Assembly (NCBI RefSeq): GCF_940143175.1
Contig: NZ_OW659496.1
Span: 1,550,001-1,614,000, forward strand
Direction of reading: 5' to 3'
Length of the DNA stretch: 64,000 nucleotides
Source: Erysipelothrix amsterdamensis
Lineage (GTDB): Bacteria; Bacillota_I; Bacilli_A; Erysipelotrichales; Erysipelotrichaceae
This document shows, piece after piece, positions 26,699 through 35,656 of the stretch. A model generated the notes under the pieces. The model saw only the letters and a program-made list of their open reading frames with translations. It did not search any database and was not told the origin of the DNA. The position numbers and the translations under genes were made by a program. Every line of letters begins with the position of its first letter. Within the stretch, counting starts at the first letter, position 1.

Positions 26699-27787
26699 TT
26701 ACACTTTTAGACGGTCCTCACTAATTTTTTTGAGCGTGTCCCATGAATTTTCCATCTCTCGCACTAATTTAAACTGTGTACGTGCCCTTACTAGATTGTG
26801 ATCTGGATAATTTGTTTTGAAGTAAGTATCTCCATCAATATAATCTTTAAGAAAACGAAAGCCACATTCAAGTGTCATCATTTTGGCACTTTCTGGAAAG
26901 AGTTGTATTTCTAAATCAGACAAACTTCCATCAGCACCAGTAATGAAACCGTCCACATATGCCTCATAGTAAGGGATGCTTAAGTGCACTTTCGACAGGT
27001 CTTTCTCATCCTCCAATGCAGTGCTTGCACCAAATCGAATCGAATCCCCAAAATCATCCAAAGAAAACCCTGGCATAACCGTATCTAAGTCCACAACACA
27101 CAACACCTCATTTGAATCTCTATCCAGAAGAACATTATTAAGTTTCGTATCATTATGTGTTACCTTCAGTGGTAAAAGTCCTTGATTATAGTAATTCCAT
27201 AAAGTTTCTGCAAAGTCTCGATATTTAAGCACGAATTTAATTTCTTCAGATACTAAATGTTTTCGACCTGATTTGTTTATTTCAATCGATTTAATGAAAT
27301 CCTCGTATCGTTTGGGTGTATTGTGGAAATCTTGAATCGTCAGATTTAACGATTCAACCGGAAAATCTTCTAAATCTTTCTGGAACGATCCAAAGGCAAC
27401 ACCACTTCGATAAAAATCCTCACTATTTTCAACACGTTCTAATGATTTCGAATTTTCTATCAAATTATAAGCACGCCAAAAATCACCCATTTCACTCTTA
27501 AAAACATAATTATCATGAATTGTTGGTATGAGATTTAAAACCTCACGACTTGGATCACCACCACGTTTTATTACTTTTTGACGAATGTGTTTTGTTACTT
27601 TTTCAATATTGTCGATAAGTCCATTCGGGTCTAAAAATATTTCATGATTAATTCTCTGTAAAACATAGCTTCCCTGGGTGCAAACTACGCGATAAGTATC
27701 ATTAATATGTCCATTTCCAAATGGAACAATTTCTTTTACATGTCCACTCAAACAAAATGCTTTAACTATTTCATTTATAGATTCCAT
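26699..27787 (-). CDS. nahK: N-acetylhexosamine 1-kinase-like protein (first copy)
   Basis: A 362-residue phosphotransferase of the APH/NahK family. GNGHINDTYRV near the N-terminus corresponds to the GDGHINTTY segment of bifidobacterial NahK. The catalytic loop VTHNDTKLNNVLLD contains the Asp base, and VVDLDTVMPGF holds the metal-binding Asp. NahK phosphorylates GalNAc or GlcNAc released by the phosphorylase in the neighbouring operon. A terminator-like hairpin stands between this gene and the preceding small membrane gene, so it may have separate or attenuated expression. A second copy lies at 33509-34582. The specificity of each is unknown. Confidence 0.83.
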   Translation of the reverse strand: MESINEIVKAFCLSGHVKEIVPFGNGHINDTYRVVCTQGSYVLQRINHEIFLDPNGLIDNIEKVTKHIRQKVIKRGGDPSREVLNLIPTIHDNYVFKSEMGDFWRAYNLIENSKSLERVENSEDFYRSGVAFGSFQKDLEDFPVESLNLTIQDFHNTPKRYEDFIKSIEINKSGRKHLVSEEIKFVLKYRDFAETLWNYYNQGLLPLKVTHNDTKLNNVLLDRDSNEVLCVVDLDTVMPGFSLDDFGDSIRFGASTALEDEKDLSKVHLSIPYYEAYVDGFITGADGSLSDLEIQLFPESAKMMTLECGFRFLKDYIDGDTYFKTNYPDHNLVRARTQFKLVREMENSWDTLKKISEDRLKV

Positions 27788-27818
27788 ATTTTATCCTTCT
27801 AAAGTCCTATTCTAGACC

Positions 27819-27850
27819 AAAATAACACCTGTCTCATCAGGTGTTATTTT
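27819..27850 (-). terminator. Terminator between the GNB operon and the first kinase gene
   Basis: AAAATAACACCTG-TCTCAT-CAGGTGTTATTTT, a 13-bp perfect stem. It ends the SBP-permease-phosphorylase transcript or attenuates reading into the kinase gene. Confidence 0.85.
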
Positions 27851-27856
27851 AATACT

Positions 27857-28024
27857 CTAAAGAAAACGTTTATTATATCGATAGAGCAAATACAGTAACA
27901 TTCCCAAACCAATAATCATCATGAATAATGATTGCATTGAAATGGTTTTTTGGAAATGAATTACCATCCAAATCCCCAAGATAAACACACCTACATTAAT
28001 AAGACCATTCAATAGTTTCTTCAT
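27857..28024 (-). CDS. Small two-span membrane protein at the end of the GNB operon
   Basis: 55 residues from ATG 28024 (MKKLLNGLINVG): two hydrophobic segments separated by a short polar turn (HFQKTISM) and a basic tail (YRYNKRFL). GGGGTGA lies five bases upstream, inside the end of the phosphorylase gene, and the two genes overlap by 29 bases, so it is translationally coupled. An earlier ATG in the same frame lies deeper in the phosphorylase gene. The function is unknown; location suggests an accessory role in the sugar system. Confidence 0.6.
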   Translation of the reverse strand: MKKLLNGLINVGVFILGIWMVIHFQKTISMQSLFMMIIGLGMLLYLLYRYNKRFL

Positions 28025-30182
28025 TGCGTTCACCCCACTTAATTTCCGATGGCTCAAGGGTTATCTCTTGCCCTTTACCTAAACCATCATAGAATATCGT
28101 TTTTTGCGTTTCATGCGTATTATTCAATAATGCTACTGATCGTGGATAAACATTCACTTCACAGTGTATATTGGAAGCGAAGTAACGTTTCATTTGATTT
28201 TCTTTATTCATCGCATAAAAAATTGATCGATATAGAATACGTGTGTTTTCAAAACTGTATGGAAGTCCTGAAAGATACACACCACGACCTCTGCCAAATG
28301 ATTTAGCTGCGATGGTTACATTCTCATTATCCATCTTAATTATTTCAGTATCCGCAGTTCGAGCATACACATTATTTATAGCTTCCCCATAATTAAAGTC
28401 ATTCTCAAGATCATGAGTAATAAAATGATCTGAAAGCACCTCTTTAAAATACTTATCGGTGGACAAGGTAAACCCGAGTTCCTTGTCTACACCTAGAACG
28501 TCATGAAGTTGGAAGAAATGTCCTCCTTTTTCAAAAGCACTCGGTTCCCCAACACCGATAAAACCATGTCCTTCGTAAACCCACTTTCGAATCATCGCTA
28601 CAAATGCTGGATTACTCCAGACAACATCGCCTGAAAATGATGTTTTCGCATCCCCTGCATTAATGAGTACATCAATTTCACTTGGTATACCCGATTTAAT
28701 CTCATCAAAACTTAAAAAACGAACATCCACATCCATACCACTGAGCGACTCTAAAATTCCAATATAAGAGTAAATTTGTTTATAGTGTAATGCATGCGCA
28801 ACCATAAAGTTTTGCCAACTACGAAGAGATCCCCAAGCACTCATAATTCCAATTGTTGCTTTAGTCATCGGTTTTACATCTTCTATTTTATCAATGATTC
28901 CTCTAAATTCATCAGCAGTTTTAGCAATATAATCGACAAACTTAGGAAATTTATAAGCAAGGCTTGGATATCCTCCGTAACCAATACGATTAAGCGGACT
29001 TCTCATTAATGCCCGACGTGCAGATATCCAATTGTCATTTGCTTCTTTTAAAATTGCATCATCATTGCCCTCAAAGAATGTATCAGGGAAGAAATACGGT
29101 AAAAAACGTCCTTCCGTATATTTTACATGAGGAATATCGGAAATAAGTCGAAGCGTCATCCCACCGCCAACACTCCCCACTACTGCATCCAGTCCTATTG
29201 TATGGAAATACGCTCCATACGGTTCAACCCCAATCCAGTTATCACCTAAAAACATCATGGCTTCTTTACCGTATGAATGCACCAAATCAACCATTGCTTT
29301 AGCTTGCTGAGCGACAAATTGTTGTTGGAAATCAATATAATCTTTATATGTTTGAGTTGGCATGCAGAATGTCGAATTATAATATCCATTTTGGATAAAG
29401 TCTTCAGCGGTGAGACGATAGCCTTTCGCTTTTTCAAACGCCTCTAAAGCACGGGGAGAAACACTCGATCCATATCCAAACCAGTCCACGAATTTTTCTT
29501 TTCGTTGATCATTAAAGCACAAAGTAAAGTGATAGTAAAACGTCGTAAAACGAATCACATCGGTTTTGGGATTGGTTTCTAGAAAGTCTTTCAGTGTGTC
29601 CAACATAAATTTTTGAGAGTGTGGTTGTCGAACATCGAAAGGAATCTCTTTCTCACGATCTTTCCAGTCGTTTGTGATGTAGTTGTACATTTGAGTTGGA
29701 TCCCAAATCATATAAGAAAGAAAATTAACGGTATACTCATGGAACGGCTCAGTATCCTTTATCACGACAACATCACGTTTTGAATCAACCTCCCATTTCG
29801 AAACATCAACCACTTCATTACGTGTTCGATCAATAACTTGCCACCAAACTTTAGGATCATGATCATAGTCTGGAGTAAGTTGTTCACGCAGATATCCTGT
29901 CATAAATGGAATTTCAAGTTCTGTTTTGATAGCAAAATGGTAATCACTCATCAAGAAAATCTGTTGAGCCTCCGTTATATGTTGTAGCGCAAATTCATTT
30001 TGACCTCGGGCTACAAAATACGTTGTATAGATTTTCGCATCAAGATTTTTTAAATCTTTATCCAATTTGGTTCCATCACTATCACGCAAGGCATCTGCAC
30101 CCCAACGCTCCATTAAATCCTTGGTTTCTTCAAGGAAGTTGTTTTCACTTGGGAGTGTTACACGGCCTTTATTCTTTTTCAT
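27996..30182 (-). CDS. lnpA: GH112 galacto-N-biose/lacto-N-biose phosphorylase
   Basis: A 728-residue GH112 phosphorylase, full length. The N-terminus GRVTLPSENNFLEETKDLME and RWGADALRDSDGT matches the family, and the general acid Asp (Asp314) sits in FLGDNWIGVEPYG, the position of Asp313 in the Bifidobacterium longum enzyme. It cleaves Gal-beta-1,3-GlcNAc/GalNAc with phosphate to galactose 1-phosphate plus the N-acetylhexosamine, in the cytosol. The same family includes a galactosyl-rhamnose phosphorylase, but two NahK-like kinases next door favour an N-acetylhexosamine product. It comes after the two permease genes in one operon. GalT and GalE are not in the window. Confidence 0.92.
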   Translation of the reverse strand: MKKNKGRVTLPSENNFLEETKDLMERWGADALRDSDGTKLDKDLKNLDAKIYTTYFVARGQNEFALQHITEAQQIFLMSDYHFAIKTELEIPFMTGYLREQLTPDYDHDPKVWWQVIDRTRNEVVDVSKWEVDSKRDVVVIKDTEPFHEYTVNFLSYMIWDPTQMYNYITNDWKDREKEIPFDVRQPHSQKFMLDTLKDFLETNPKTDVIRFTTFYYHFTLCFNDQRKEKFVDWFGYGSSVSPRALEAFEKAKGYRLTAEDFIQNGYYNSTFCMPTQTYKDYIDFQQQFVAQQAKAMVDLVHSYGKEAMMFLGDNWIGVEPYGAYFHTIGLDAVVGSVGGGMTLRLISDIPHVKYTEGRFLPYFFPDTFFEGNDDAILKEANDNWISARRALMRSPLNRIGYGGYPSLAYKFPKFVDYIAKTADEFRGIIDKIEDVKPMTKATIGIMSAWGSLRSWQNFMVAHALHYKQIYSYIGILESLSGMDVDVRFLSFDEIKSGIPSEIDVLINAGDAKTSFSGDVVWSNPAFVAMIRKWVYEGHGFIGVGEPSAFEKGGHFFQLHDVLGVDKELGFTLSTDKYFKEVLSDHFITHDLENDFNYGEAINNVYARTADTEIIKMDNENVTIAAKSFGRGRGVYLSGLPYSFENTRILYRSIFYAMNKENQMKRYFASNIHCEVNVYPRSVALLNNTHETQKTIFYDGLGKGQEITLEPSEIKWGERNEETIEWSY

Positions 30183-30191
30183 ATTAATCTC

Positions 30192-31073
30192 CTAGTCTTT
30201 AACACCACCCAAGGTCATCCCTTGAGTGAGCTTGCTTTGTACAAATATATATAAGATAAGTGTTGGTAACATTACAATTACCAACCCCGCATAAAGCGGT
30301 CCAGGGTTTGCAGCCCCTCTTGCTGCCTGTTGTAAGTTTATTAATCCAACAGGTAATGTTTTTTGAGCACCTGGCATTAAGGTTAATGCAATAATATACT
30401 CATTCCAAAATGATAAAAAATTAAAGAGAATCACCGTTACAATACTTGGTTTTGCCATTGGAATCATAATTTTTGTCATCGTCTGAAAGTACGTACATCC
30501 ATCAATTGATGCTGCTTCTTCAAATGCCTTCGGTAGTGTTTTAAAATATCCGGATAACAGATAAACCGTAAATGGAAGTGCAGTGGCTGCATAAACTACT
30601 GCTAACATGAATCGATTGTTTATAAATAAACTCATATTTAAAAGTGATTTACTGCTTTCATTCCACTTTAAAAGCATTAAGAATATGGGTATCACAATAT
30701 AGTTTACGTTAATAAATAGGCCGGCCATAAACAAACCATTAATTTGTTTCTTAAATTTAAAATCAAATCGCGCTAAGACATAGGCCGCAGGTAGTGCCGT
30801 AATCAAAAGAAGAACGATTCCTAAAACCGTTACATAAACAGAATTAAGGAAGTATTCACCCATCTTAGCTTCTTTAAATGCAACCACAAAGTTATTGAAG
30901 TTCGGATTCTGCGGGAATTTCCATGGATTCATAAAAAACTCTGATGGTTCTTTAAGTGATGCCAGAAATACCCAACCGATTGGTACGATTATGGAAATGG
31001 TTAATGCGATTAGGACAACATAAATAAATAACTTATATGCTTTTTCAGCACTCATGCTCTTATGTTTTTTCAT
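30192..31073 (-). CDS. Sugar ABC transporter permease, MalG/LacG type
   Basis: A 293-residue, six-span inner permease. The ATPase-coupling EAA loop is EEAASIDGCTYFQTMTKIMIP. The N-terminal stretch with FLASLKEPSEFFMNPWKFP is typical of carbohydrate uptake family 1 MalG-like subunits. It follows the MalF-like gene by eight bases, with AGGAGG before the ATG, and precedes the phosphorylase gene by nine bases. It forms the membrane channel with its neighbour. Confidence 0.93.
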   Translation of the reverse strand: MKKHKSMSAEKAYKLFIYVVLIALTISIIVPIGWVFLASLKEPSEFFMNPWKFPQNPNFNNFVVAFKEAKMGEYFLNSVYVTVLGIVLLLITALPAAYVLARFDFKFKKQINGLFMAGLFINVNYIVIPIFLMLLKWNESSKSLLNMSLFINNRFMLAVVYAATALPFTVYLLSGYFKTLPKAFEEAASIDGCTYFQTMTKIMIPMAKPSIVTVILFNFLSFWNEYIIALTLMPGAQKTLPVGLINLQQAARGAANPGPLYAGLVIVMLPTLILYIFVQSKLTQGMTLGGVKD

Positions 31074-31081
31074 AGATCCTC

Positions 31082-31978
31082 CTACATTTGGATTGGATCA
31101 CGCTCTGTAATCTTATTTACAATTGCAGATAGTGCAAAGGAAAATAAGAAAATCATGACCCCAATCGCCATTCCATATCCATACGAAGCATTATCGTATG
31201 CTTGTTTGTATAAATAACTCAAGAATACTTCACTGGATCCACCAGGTCCACCACTTGTAAGTACCTTTACAAATAAGAAACTCATGTTAATAGTACTAAT
31301 AATAAAGAACGTTAGTGTAGTCCGTAGATTCGACCATATTAATGGTAGTGTGATTTGGAAGAATTGACGGGTTCGGGATGCCCCTTCAATTTTCGCAGAC
31401 TCATACAAATGCTCTGGAATACTGCTAATACTTGCCATATACATTACCATGTAATAACCAATCGCTTGCCATATCATTGCCCCTGCTACCGCATACAAGA
31501 CAATATTTGGATCACCTAGAAATTGAATGTTTTTCCATGTTTCCGGTTTAAATATTCGAATAACACTATTCAACAAACCACCTTGATCGACAGCATAGAT
31601 TTGTGCGAAGATTGCGGAAATAATTGCTACGGATAGAATGTTAGGAATATAGAAGATAACTCTAAAGAATCCTTTTCCTTTTACATTTTCACGCACAAGA
31701 ATGTTCGCAAACACAACTGCAAATCCAAACGTCACAATTGTCACAATGACAATGAGTAAGATGGAATTTTGAACTGCTTGAATAAATTTTAGATCTTGGA
31801 ATAATATCTTAAAGTTATTTAATCCTACAAAGGTTTTAGTACTGGATAATCCACCCCATTTAAAAAGCGACATCATAAAGATATTTATCGTCGGATAAAC
31901 CATAAAGATTCCAATTAGTACGAGTGCTGGGGTTAAGCATCCAATTACAAACCGTCTTTTTGCCTTTTTCTTATTCAT
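31082..31978 (-). CDS. Sugar ABC transporter permease, MalF/LacF type
   Basis: About 298 residues, six spans. The EAA loop is ESAKIEGASRTRQFFQITLPL. The N-terminus (MNKKKAKRRFVIG) is strongly basic. ATG 31978 is chosen because GGAG lies seven bases upstream; an ATG six codons earlier has no SD. It partners the MalG-like permease and the binding protein encoded upstream. No ATPase gene lies in the locus, so a shared MsmX-like ATPase elsewhere is expected. Confidence 0.92.
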   Translation of the reverse strand: MNKKKAKRRFVIGCLTPALVLIGIFMVYPTINIFMMSLFKWGGLSSTKTFVGLNNFKILFQDLKFIQAVQNSILLIVIVTIVTFGFAVVFANILVRENVKGKGFFRVIFYIPNILSVAIISAIFAQIYAVDQGGLLNSVIRIFKPETWKNIQFLGDPNIVLYAVAGAMIWQAIGYYMVMYMASISSIPEHLYESAKIEGASRTRQFFQITLPLIWSNLRTTLTFFIISTINMSFLFVKVLTSGGPGGSSEVFLSYLYKQAYDNASYGYGMAIGVMIFLFSFALSAIVNKITERDPIQM

Positions 31979-32011
31979 ATTCCCACTCCATTTCAAGGCT
32001 TCTTAATAGAA

Positions 32012-32037
32012 GAGCGATAACACGTATGTCATCGCTC
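32012..32037 (-). promoter_or_regulatory. Intercistronic hairpin between binding protein and permease genes
   Basis: GAGCGATAACA and TGTCATCGCTC pair over 11 bp with a 4-base loop and no T run. Hairpins in this place commonly stabilise the upstream message, so that the binding protein is made in excess over the permeases. Confidence 0.55.
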
Positions 32038-32064
32038 CTTAAACATCAAATACTTTATTGTTAA

Positions 32065-33381
32065 TTATTGATATTTTGAAACTGCATCAAGAACTTCTTG
32101 ATACCATTGATCTGCTGTTTTTTGGCCCGATACAATGTCATTAACGGTTCCGTATAAGATTCCATCACCAGATGTTAAATCAACACCTTCTACTGGATCT
32201 TTCGCTGCAAATCCAACGGATGAAGCAATAACACCACGACCATAAATGGCATAGAAATCTTTTGTTTGTTGATCAGTAATCAAGTCCGATGAACCTTTAA
32301 CCGGTTGAATTGCATTTCCATTATTCGCAAAGAGTTCAACGGCTTTATCAGAATAAACAAAGGTTAAGAATTCTTTTGCTAAGTCCACATTCTTCGCACC
32401 TTCTGGAATATACATTTCTTCCGCAAAGGTGGTTGCATAAGTAGCATCACCCTTTGTACGAACGGGCGCTGTTGTTAAGCCCCACTTAAATCCTTCAGCA
32501 CGAGGTGCTTTTTCCATTTCTCCTGCTAACCAGGTACCGTTTGGAATAAAGAGTGCTTTATTATCTAAGATTAGTTGTTGGTTCTTCGTAAATCCTTCGC
32601 CGTTCGCTTGAGCAACAGTATCCGGATGTGTATATGTTAGAAGTTTTCCAACTAAATCAAAGGTCTCTTTAACTTGTGGATCTTTCCATGTTTCAAGATC
32701 ATAATTCATAAGTTTTTCAAATTTTTCAGGACCTACCATATTATTTAAGACTGATGAGAAAAATGCATCAAAATATCCTGTTGTTGGATAGGTAAATAAT
32801 GCGATGTCTTCCGCTTTCGCAAGATCCCCTAAAGCAAACATTTCTTCCCATGTTTCTGGAACGGTCCATCCTTTTTCTGTAAATAACGTTTGGTTATAGA
32901 AGAGTCCTGTTGGAGCATAAAATACAGGTGCTAGATAGGTCTTTCCATCTCCATATGGACTTGTACGCATCGTGTTTTGAACACCGACATTAATTTTGTC
33001 CTTTAGTTTTACGGATTCTCCAAACACATTCATATCCATAATATCGGAAATATCCATAATTTTCTTTTCCGAAATCATTGTATCTGTAAGTTTACCTTCT
33101 GAACCAATCGCAAGGTAAATCACATCGGGAACATCCCCTGATTGAATTTGTGGACGTAGTACTTCTGCGATGTTTTTTTCAAGTACTAATTCTACTTTAG
33201 TACCGTCACCTTTTGCTTCTTCAAAAGCTTCCACAACTTTCTTAAAGCCTTCAGTACCGTATCCGCTGTTTAATCCCGCTACTTTTAAAACTTTATCCTC
33301 ATTGGATGTAGCATCTTTTTTTTCTCCACATCCGGTTAGGATAAGCAATGCAGTAAGGCAAATTACTAACATTTTTTTCAT
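32065..33381 (-). CDS. Sugar-binding lipoprotein of the GNB/LNB transporter
   Basis: A 438-residue extracellular solute-binding protein, family 1. It has a lipoprotein signal with lipobox LTGC (Cys18), then a linker and the two-lobe fold; the early block GYGTEGFKKVVEAFEEAKG is typical. GGGAGG precedes the ATG. It is first in the operon before two permeases and the phosphorylase, behind a promoter with a cre site. It should capture galacto-N-biose/lacto-N-biose or a related disaccharide outside the cell. The ligand is inferred from neighbours. Confidence 0.92.
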   Translation of the reverse strand: MKKMLVICLTALLILTGCGEKKDATSNEDKVLKVAGLNSGYGTEGFKKVVEAFEEAKGDGTKVELVLEKNIAEVLRPQIQSGDVPDVIYLAIGSEGKLTDTMISEKKIMDISDIMDMNVFGESVKLKDKINVGVQNTMRTSPYGDGKTYLAPVFYAPTGLFYNQTLFTEKGWTVPETWEEMFALGDLAKAEDIALFTYPTTGYFDAFFSSVLNNMVGPEKFEKLMNYDLETWKDPQVKETFDLVGKLLTYTHPDTVAQANGEGFTKNQQLILDNKALFIPNGTWLAGEMEKAPRAEGFKWGLTTAPVRTKGDATYATTFAEEMYIPEGAKNVDLAKEFLTFVYSDKAVELFANNGNAIQPVKGSSDLITDQQTKDFYAIYGRGVIASSVGFAAKDPVEGVDLTSGDGILYGTVNDIVSGQKTADQWYQEVLDAVSKYQ

Positions 33382-33405
33382 TTAAAGTTCCTCCCTGATA
33401 CTCTT

Positions 33406-33431
33406 ATTATAGATTAATGTAAGCGTTTAAT
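33406..33431 (-). promoter_or_regulatory. Promoter and cre site of the GNB/LNB operon
   Basis: Minus-strand -10 TATAAT (33406-33411) with a weak -35. ATGTAAGCGTTTAAT (33417-33431) matches the cre consensus except at one position and occupies the spacer/-35 region. Binding by CcpA would block transcription, so the operon is probably off when preferred sugars are present. Confidence 0.6.
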
Positions 33432-33508
33432 CTTTCATGATATTGTTCTTAACTTATGATATCTTGCTGTTTATAATTTTTTTATGATTTTTCATAATTT
33501 GATCTATA

Positions 33509-34582
33509 TTATAAGCAATATGCACTCGCGATAGCTTGCATATCCGTCCATGAATCTTCCATATCACTTACCAATTTAAGCTGTGTTCGTGTTCGAGCTA
33601 AGTTATGCATTGAATCCGTCGTTTTGAAGTAAACGTCACCTTCAAGATAATCTGTTAAAAAACGCATACCACATTCTAAGGTCATCATTTTCGCTCCTAC
33701 CGGAAACAGTTCTATTTCTAAATTCGTTAGACTTCCGTTAGCTCCTTCAACAAAACCCTCTACATAAGCACGGTATAGATCGAGATCAAAGTGAACCTTG
33801 CTTAAATCACGTTCATCTTCAAGTGCTGTGGAGGCCCCAAATCGAATCGAATCCCCAAAGTCATCTAAGGCAAATCCTGGCATAACGGTATCCAAATCAA
33901 TGACACAAACTCCCTCACCACTATCCGCATCTAATAAAACATTATTCAGCTTTGTGTCATTATGGGTAACTTTTAGTTTCAATGATCCCTTATCATATAA
34001 ATCCCATAGTGTATTCATAAACGATTCTCGTTCTAATATAAACTGAATCTCGGCTTCACACGTATGGCTACGATTCATCACATCGTTACTTACTGCTTTT
34101 TTAAACTGCTCGAATCGTCTAGGTGTATGATGAAAATCTTCGATTGTACTGTGCAATGATGACACAGGAAAGTCTGATAACATATATTGAAAATTTCCAA
34201 ATGCACGACCACTTTCATAAAAATCTTTCACTTCTAAAACAAGATCATACGAAATAGTATTTTGTATAAAACGATACACACGCCAGTAGTTACCACCTTC
34301 ATCCACTGTATAATCACTTTGGTCTAATGTAGGTATTAACGTAAGCGATTCTCTTGAGGAATCCCCTCCTTGTTTATTTATTTTATCTTGAATAAATCGT
34401 GTCACCCGACCTATATTCTCCATCAACAACTCTGGTTTCTTGAATACATGTGTATTAATTCTTTGCAGGATATACACATCGTTTAGTGTCTCAACCCGAT
34501 AAGTGTCATTTATATGCCCATTTCCATAGAGCTCACAACTTACAATATCCCCATCCAGTTGAAATTGATTCAGTATTTTCAT
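33509..34582 (-). CDS. N-acetylhexosamine 1-kinase-like protein (second copy)
   Basis: A 357-residue paralogue of the kinase at 26699-27787, with the same landmarks: GNGHINDTYRV, VTHNDTKLNNVLLD and VIDLDTVMPGFALDDFGD. AGGAGG precedes the ATG. It sits upstream of the binding-protein gene with its own promoter, divergent from the AraC gene. Two kinases suggest division of labour, for example GlcNAc versus GalNAc, or different regulation. The catalytic loop and both Asp residues are intact in each, so neither looks dead. Confidence 0.83.
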   Translation of the reverse strand: MKILNQFQLDGDIVSCELYGNGHINDTYRVETLNDVYILQRINTHVFKKPELLMENIGRVTRFIQDKINKQGGDSSRESLTLIPTLDQSDYTVDEGGNYWRVYRFIQNTISYDLVLEVKDFYESGRAFGNFQYMLSDFPVSSLHSTIEDFHHTPRRFEQFKKAVSNDVMNRSHTCEAEIQFILERESFMNTLWDLYDKGSLKLKVTHNDTKLNNVLLDADSGEGVCVIDLDTVMPGFALDDFGDSIRFGASTALEDERDLSKVHFDLDLYRAYVEGFVEGANGSLTNLEIELFPVGAKMMTLECGMRFLTDYLEGDVYFKTTDSMHNLARTRTQLKLVSDMEDSWTDMQAIASAYCL

Positions 34583-34602
34583 AACATACCTCCTATGTCC
34601 TC

Positions 34603-34690
34603 ATTATGACCCTACATGATGACTTGAAGCAATCGAGATATTGTTACAATCTTGTACTATCTTGTTTATTTTATTCAATAATAATATACT
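34603..34690. promoter_or_regulatory. Divergent promoters with phased repeats (AraC operator candidate)
   Basis: Minus: TTGCTT (34627-34632), 18 bases, CATAAT (34603-34608), for the kinase. Plus: TTGTTT (34662-34667), 17 bases, TATACT (34685-34690), for the AraC gene. Between them ATATTGT (34638), ATCTTGT (34649) and ATCTTGT (34659) are spaced 11 and 10 bases, about one helical turn, as expected of tandem AraC-family half sites. Confidence 0.6.
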
Positions 34691-34711
34691 TTAATTATAC
34701 AGGGGGAATTT

Positions 34712-35533
34712 ATGGAAACGAAACACGACCTTACAAAGCGTCTAAACCGACTTAAATTACTTTATATTGATAGTTCTCGCTACGATTCAGATTGGCATTC
34801 TACGCTTCACTCACATCCTTTTGCGGAATTAATGTATGTTGTACGCGGAAGTGGTTATTTTCGCTTCGCGGACAATCTTAAACTACCAATTCAAGCAGAT
34901 GACTTAATTATCATTAATCCAAATGTCTTGCATACGGAATGTAGTGATGCGAAAAGCGGATTAGAGTACATTGTTTTAGGCATTGATTGCGTTGAATTTT
35001 CTACTGAACAAAAGGAGCATCCAGGTGTATCCATTCATAATTACGAAGACTATAAACACGAGATTTTATTTTATATTAAGGCAATTCTCGAAGCAAAAAA
35101 ATCCCATGATGAAATGTCAGAATTGATTGTGGATAATCTTCTTAGAGTTTTGGTTTTAAATACAATGCGTCGCACAACATCGCTTCTGGATGTTGAAACA
35201 TCGAGCGGCGGTGAGAATAAAGATTGTATATTCTTAGAACATTACCTAAACCTTCACTATCGCGAAAACATTACGCTTGATCATCTTGCATCACTCACAT
35301 TTTTAAATAAATTTTATCTATCGCATATCTTCAAAGAACAGACAGGATTATCACCTATTGATTATCTATTACGAAAACGTATGATTGAGGCCAAAAAGCT
35401 ATTAATCAACACCGATTTATCCATAACACAAATATCAGATATTGTAGGTTTTAGATCACCTTCTTATTTTTCACAATTTTTTAAAAATGTGGAATCTATG
35501 TCTCCAAGTTCCTTCCGTAACAAACACAAATAA
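34712..35533 (+). CDS. AraC-family transcriptional regulator of the GNB/LNB locus
   Basis: 273 residues: an N-terminal cupin-like sensing domain (HSHPFAELMYVVRGSGYF) and a C-terminal double helix-turn-helix (about 170-273) with KFYLSHIFKEQTGLSPIDYL and a second helix pair DIVGFRSPSYFSQFFK. AGGGGG precedes the ATG. It is divergently placed next to the kinase and binding-protein genes and faces phased repeats. It is inferred to activate the sugar operon when the disaccharide or a product is present. Confidence 0.88.
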   Translation: METKHDLTKRLNRLKLLYIDSSRYDSDWHSTLHSHPFAELMYVVRGSGYFRFADNLKLPIQADDLIIINPNVLHTECSDAKSGLEYIVLGIDCVEFSTEQKEHPGVSIHNYEDYKHEILFYIKAILEAKKSHDEMSELIVDNLLRVLVLNTMRRTTSLLDVETSSGGENKDCIFLEHYLNLHYRENITLDHLASLTFLNKFYLSHIFKEQTGLSPIDYLLRKRMIEAKKLLINTDLSITQISDIVGFRSPSYFSQFFKNVESMSPSSFRNKHK

Positions 35534-35656
35534 CTTTTACCAATACTAACTCGTGGTTTTCGAATAATAGGAATGTCATCTCAACCACATTATTAACGGA
35601 GTTCGTAGATCGTTAAATACATTTATTAGCCTATCTTCCTTAAAATGAATCTGTAT

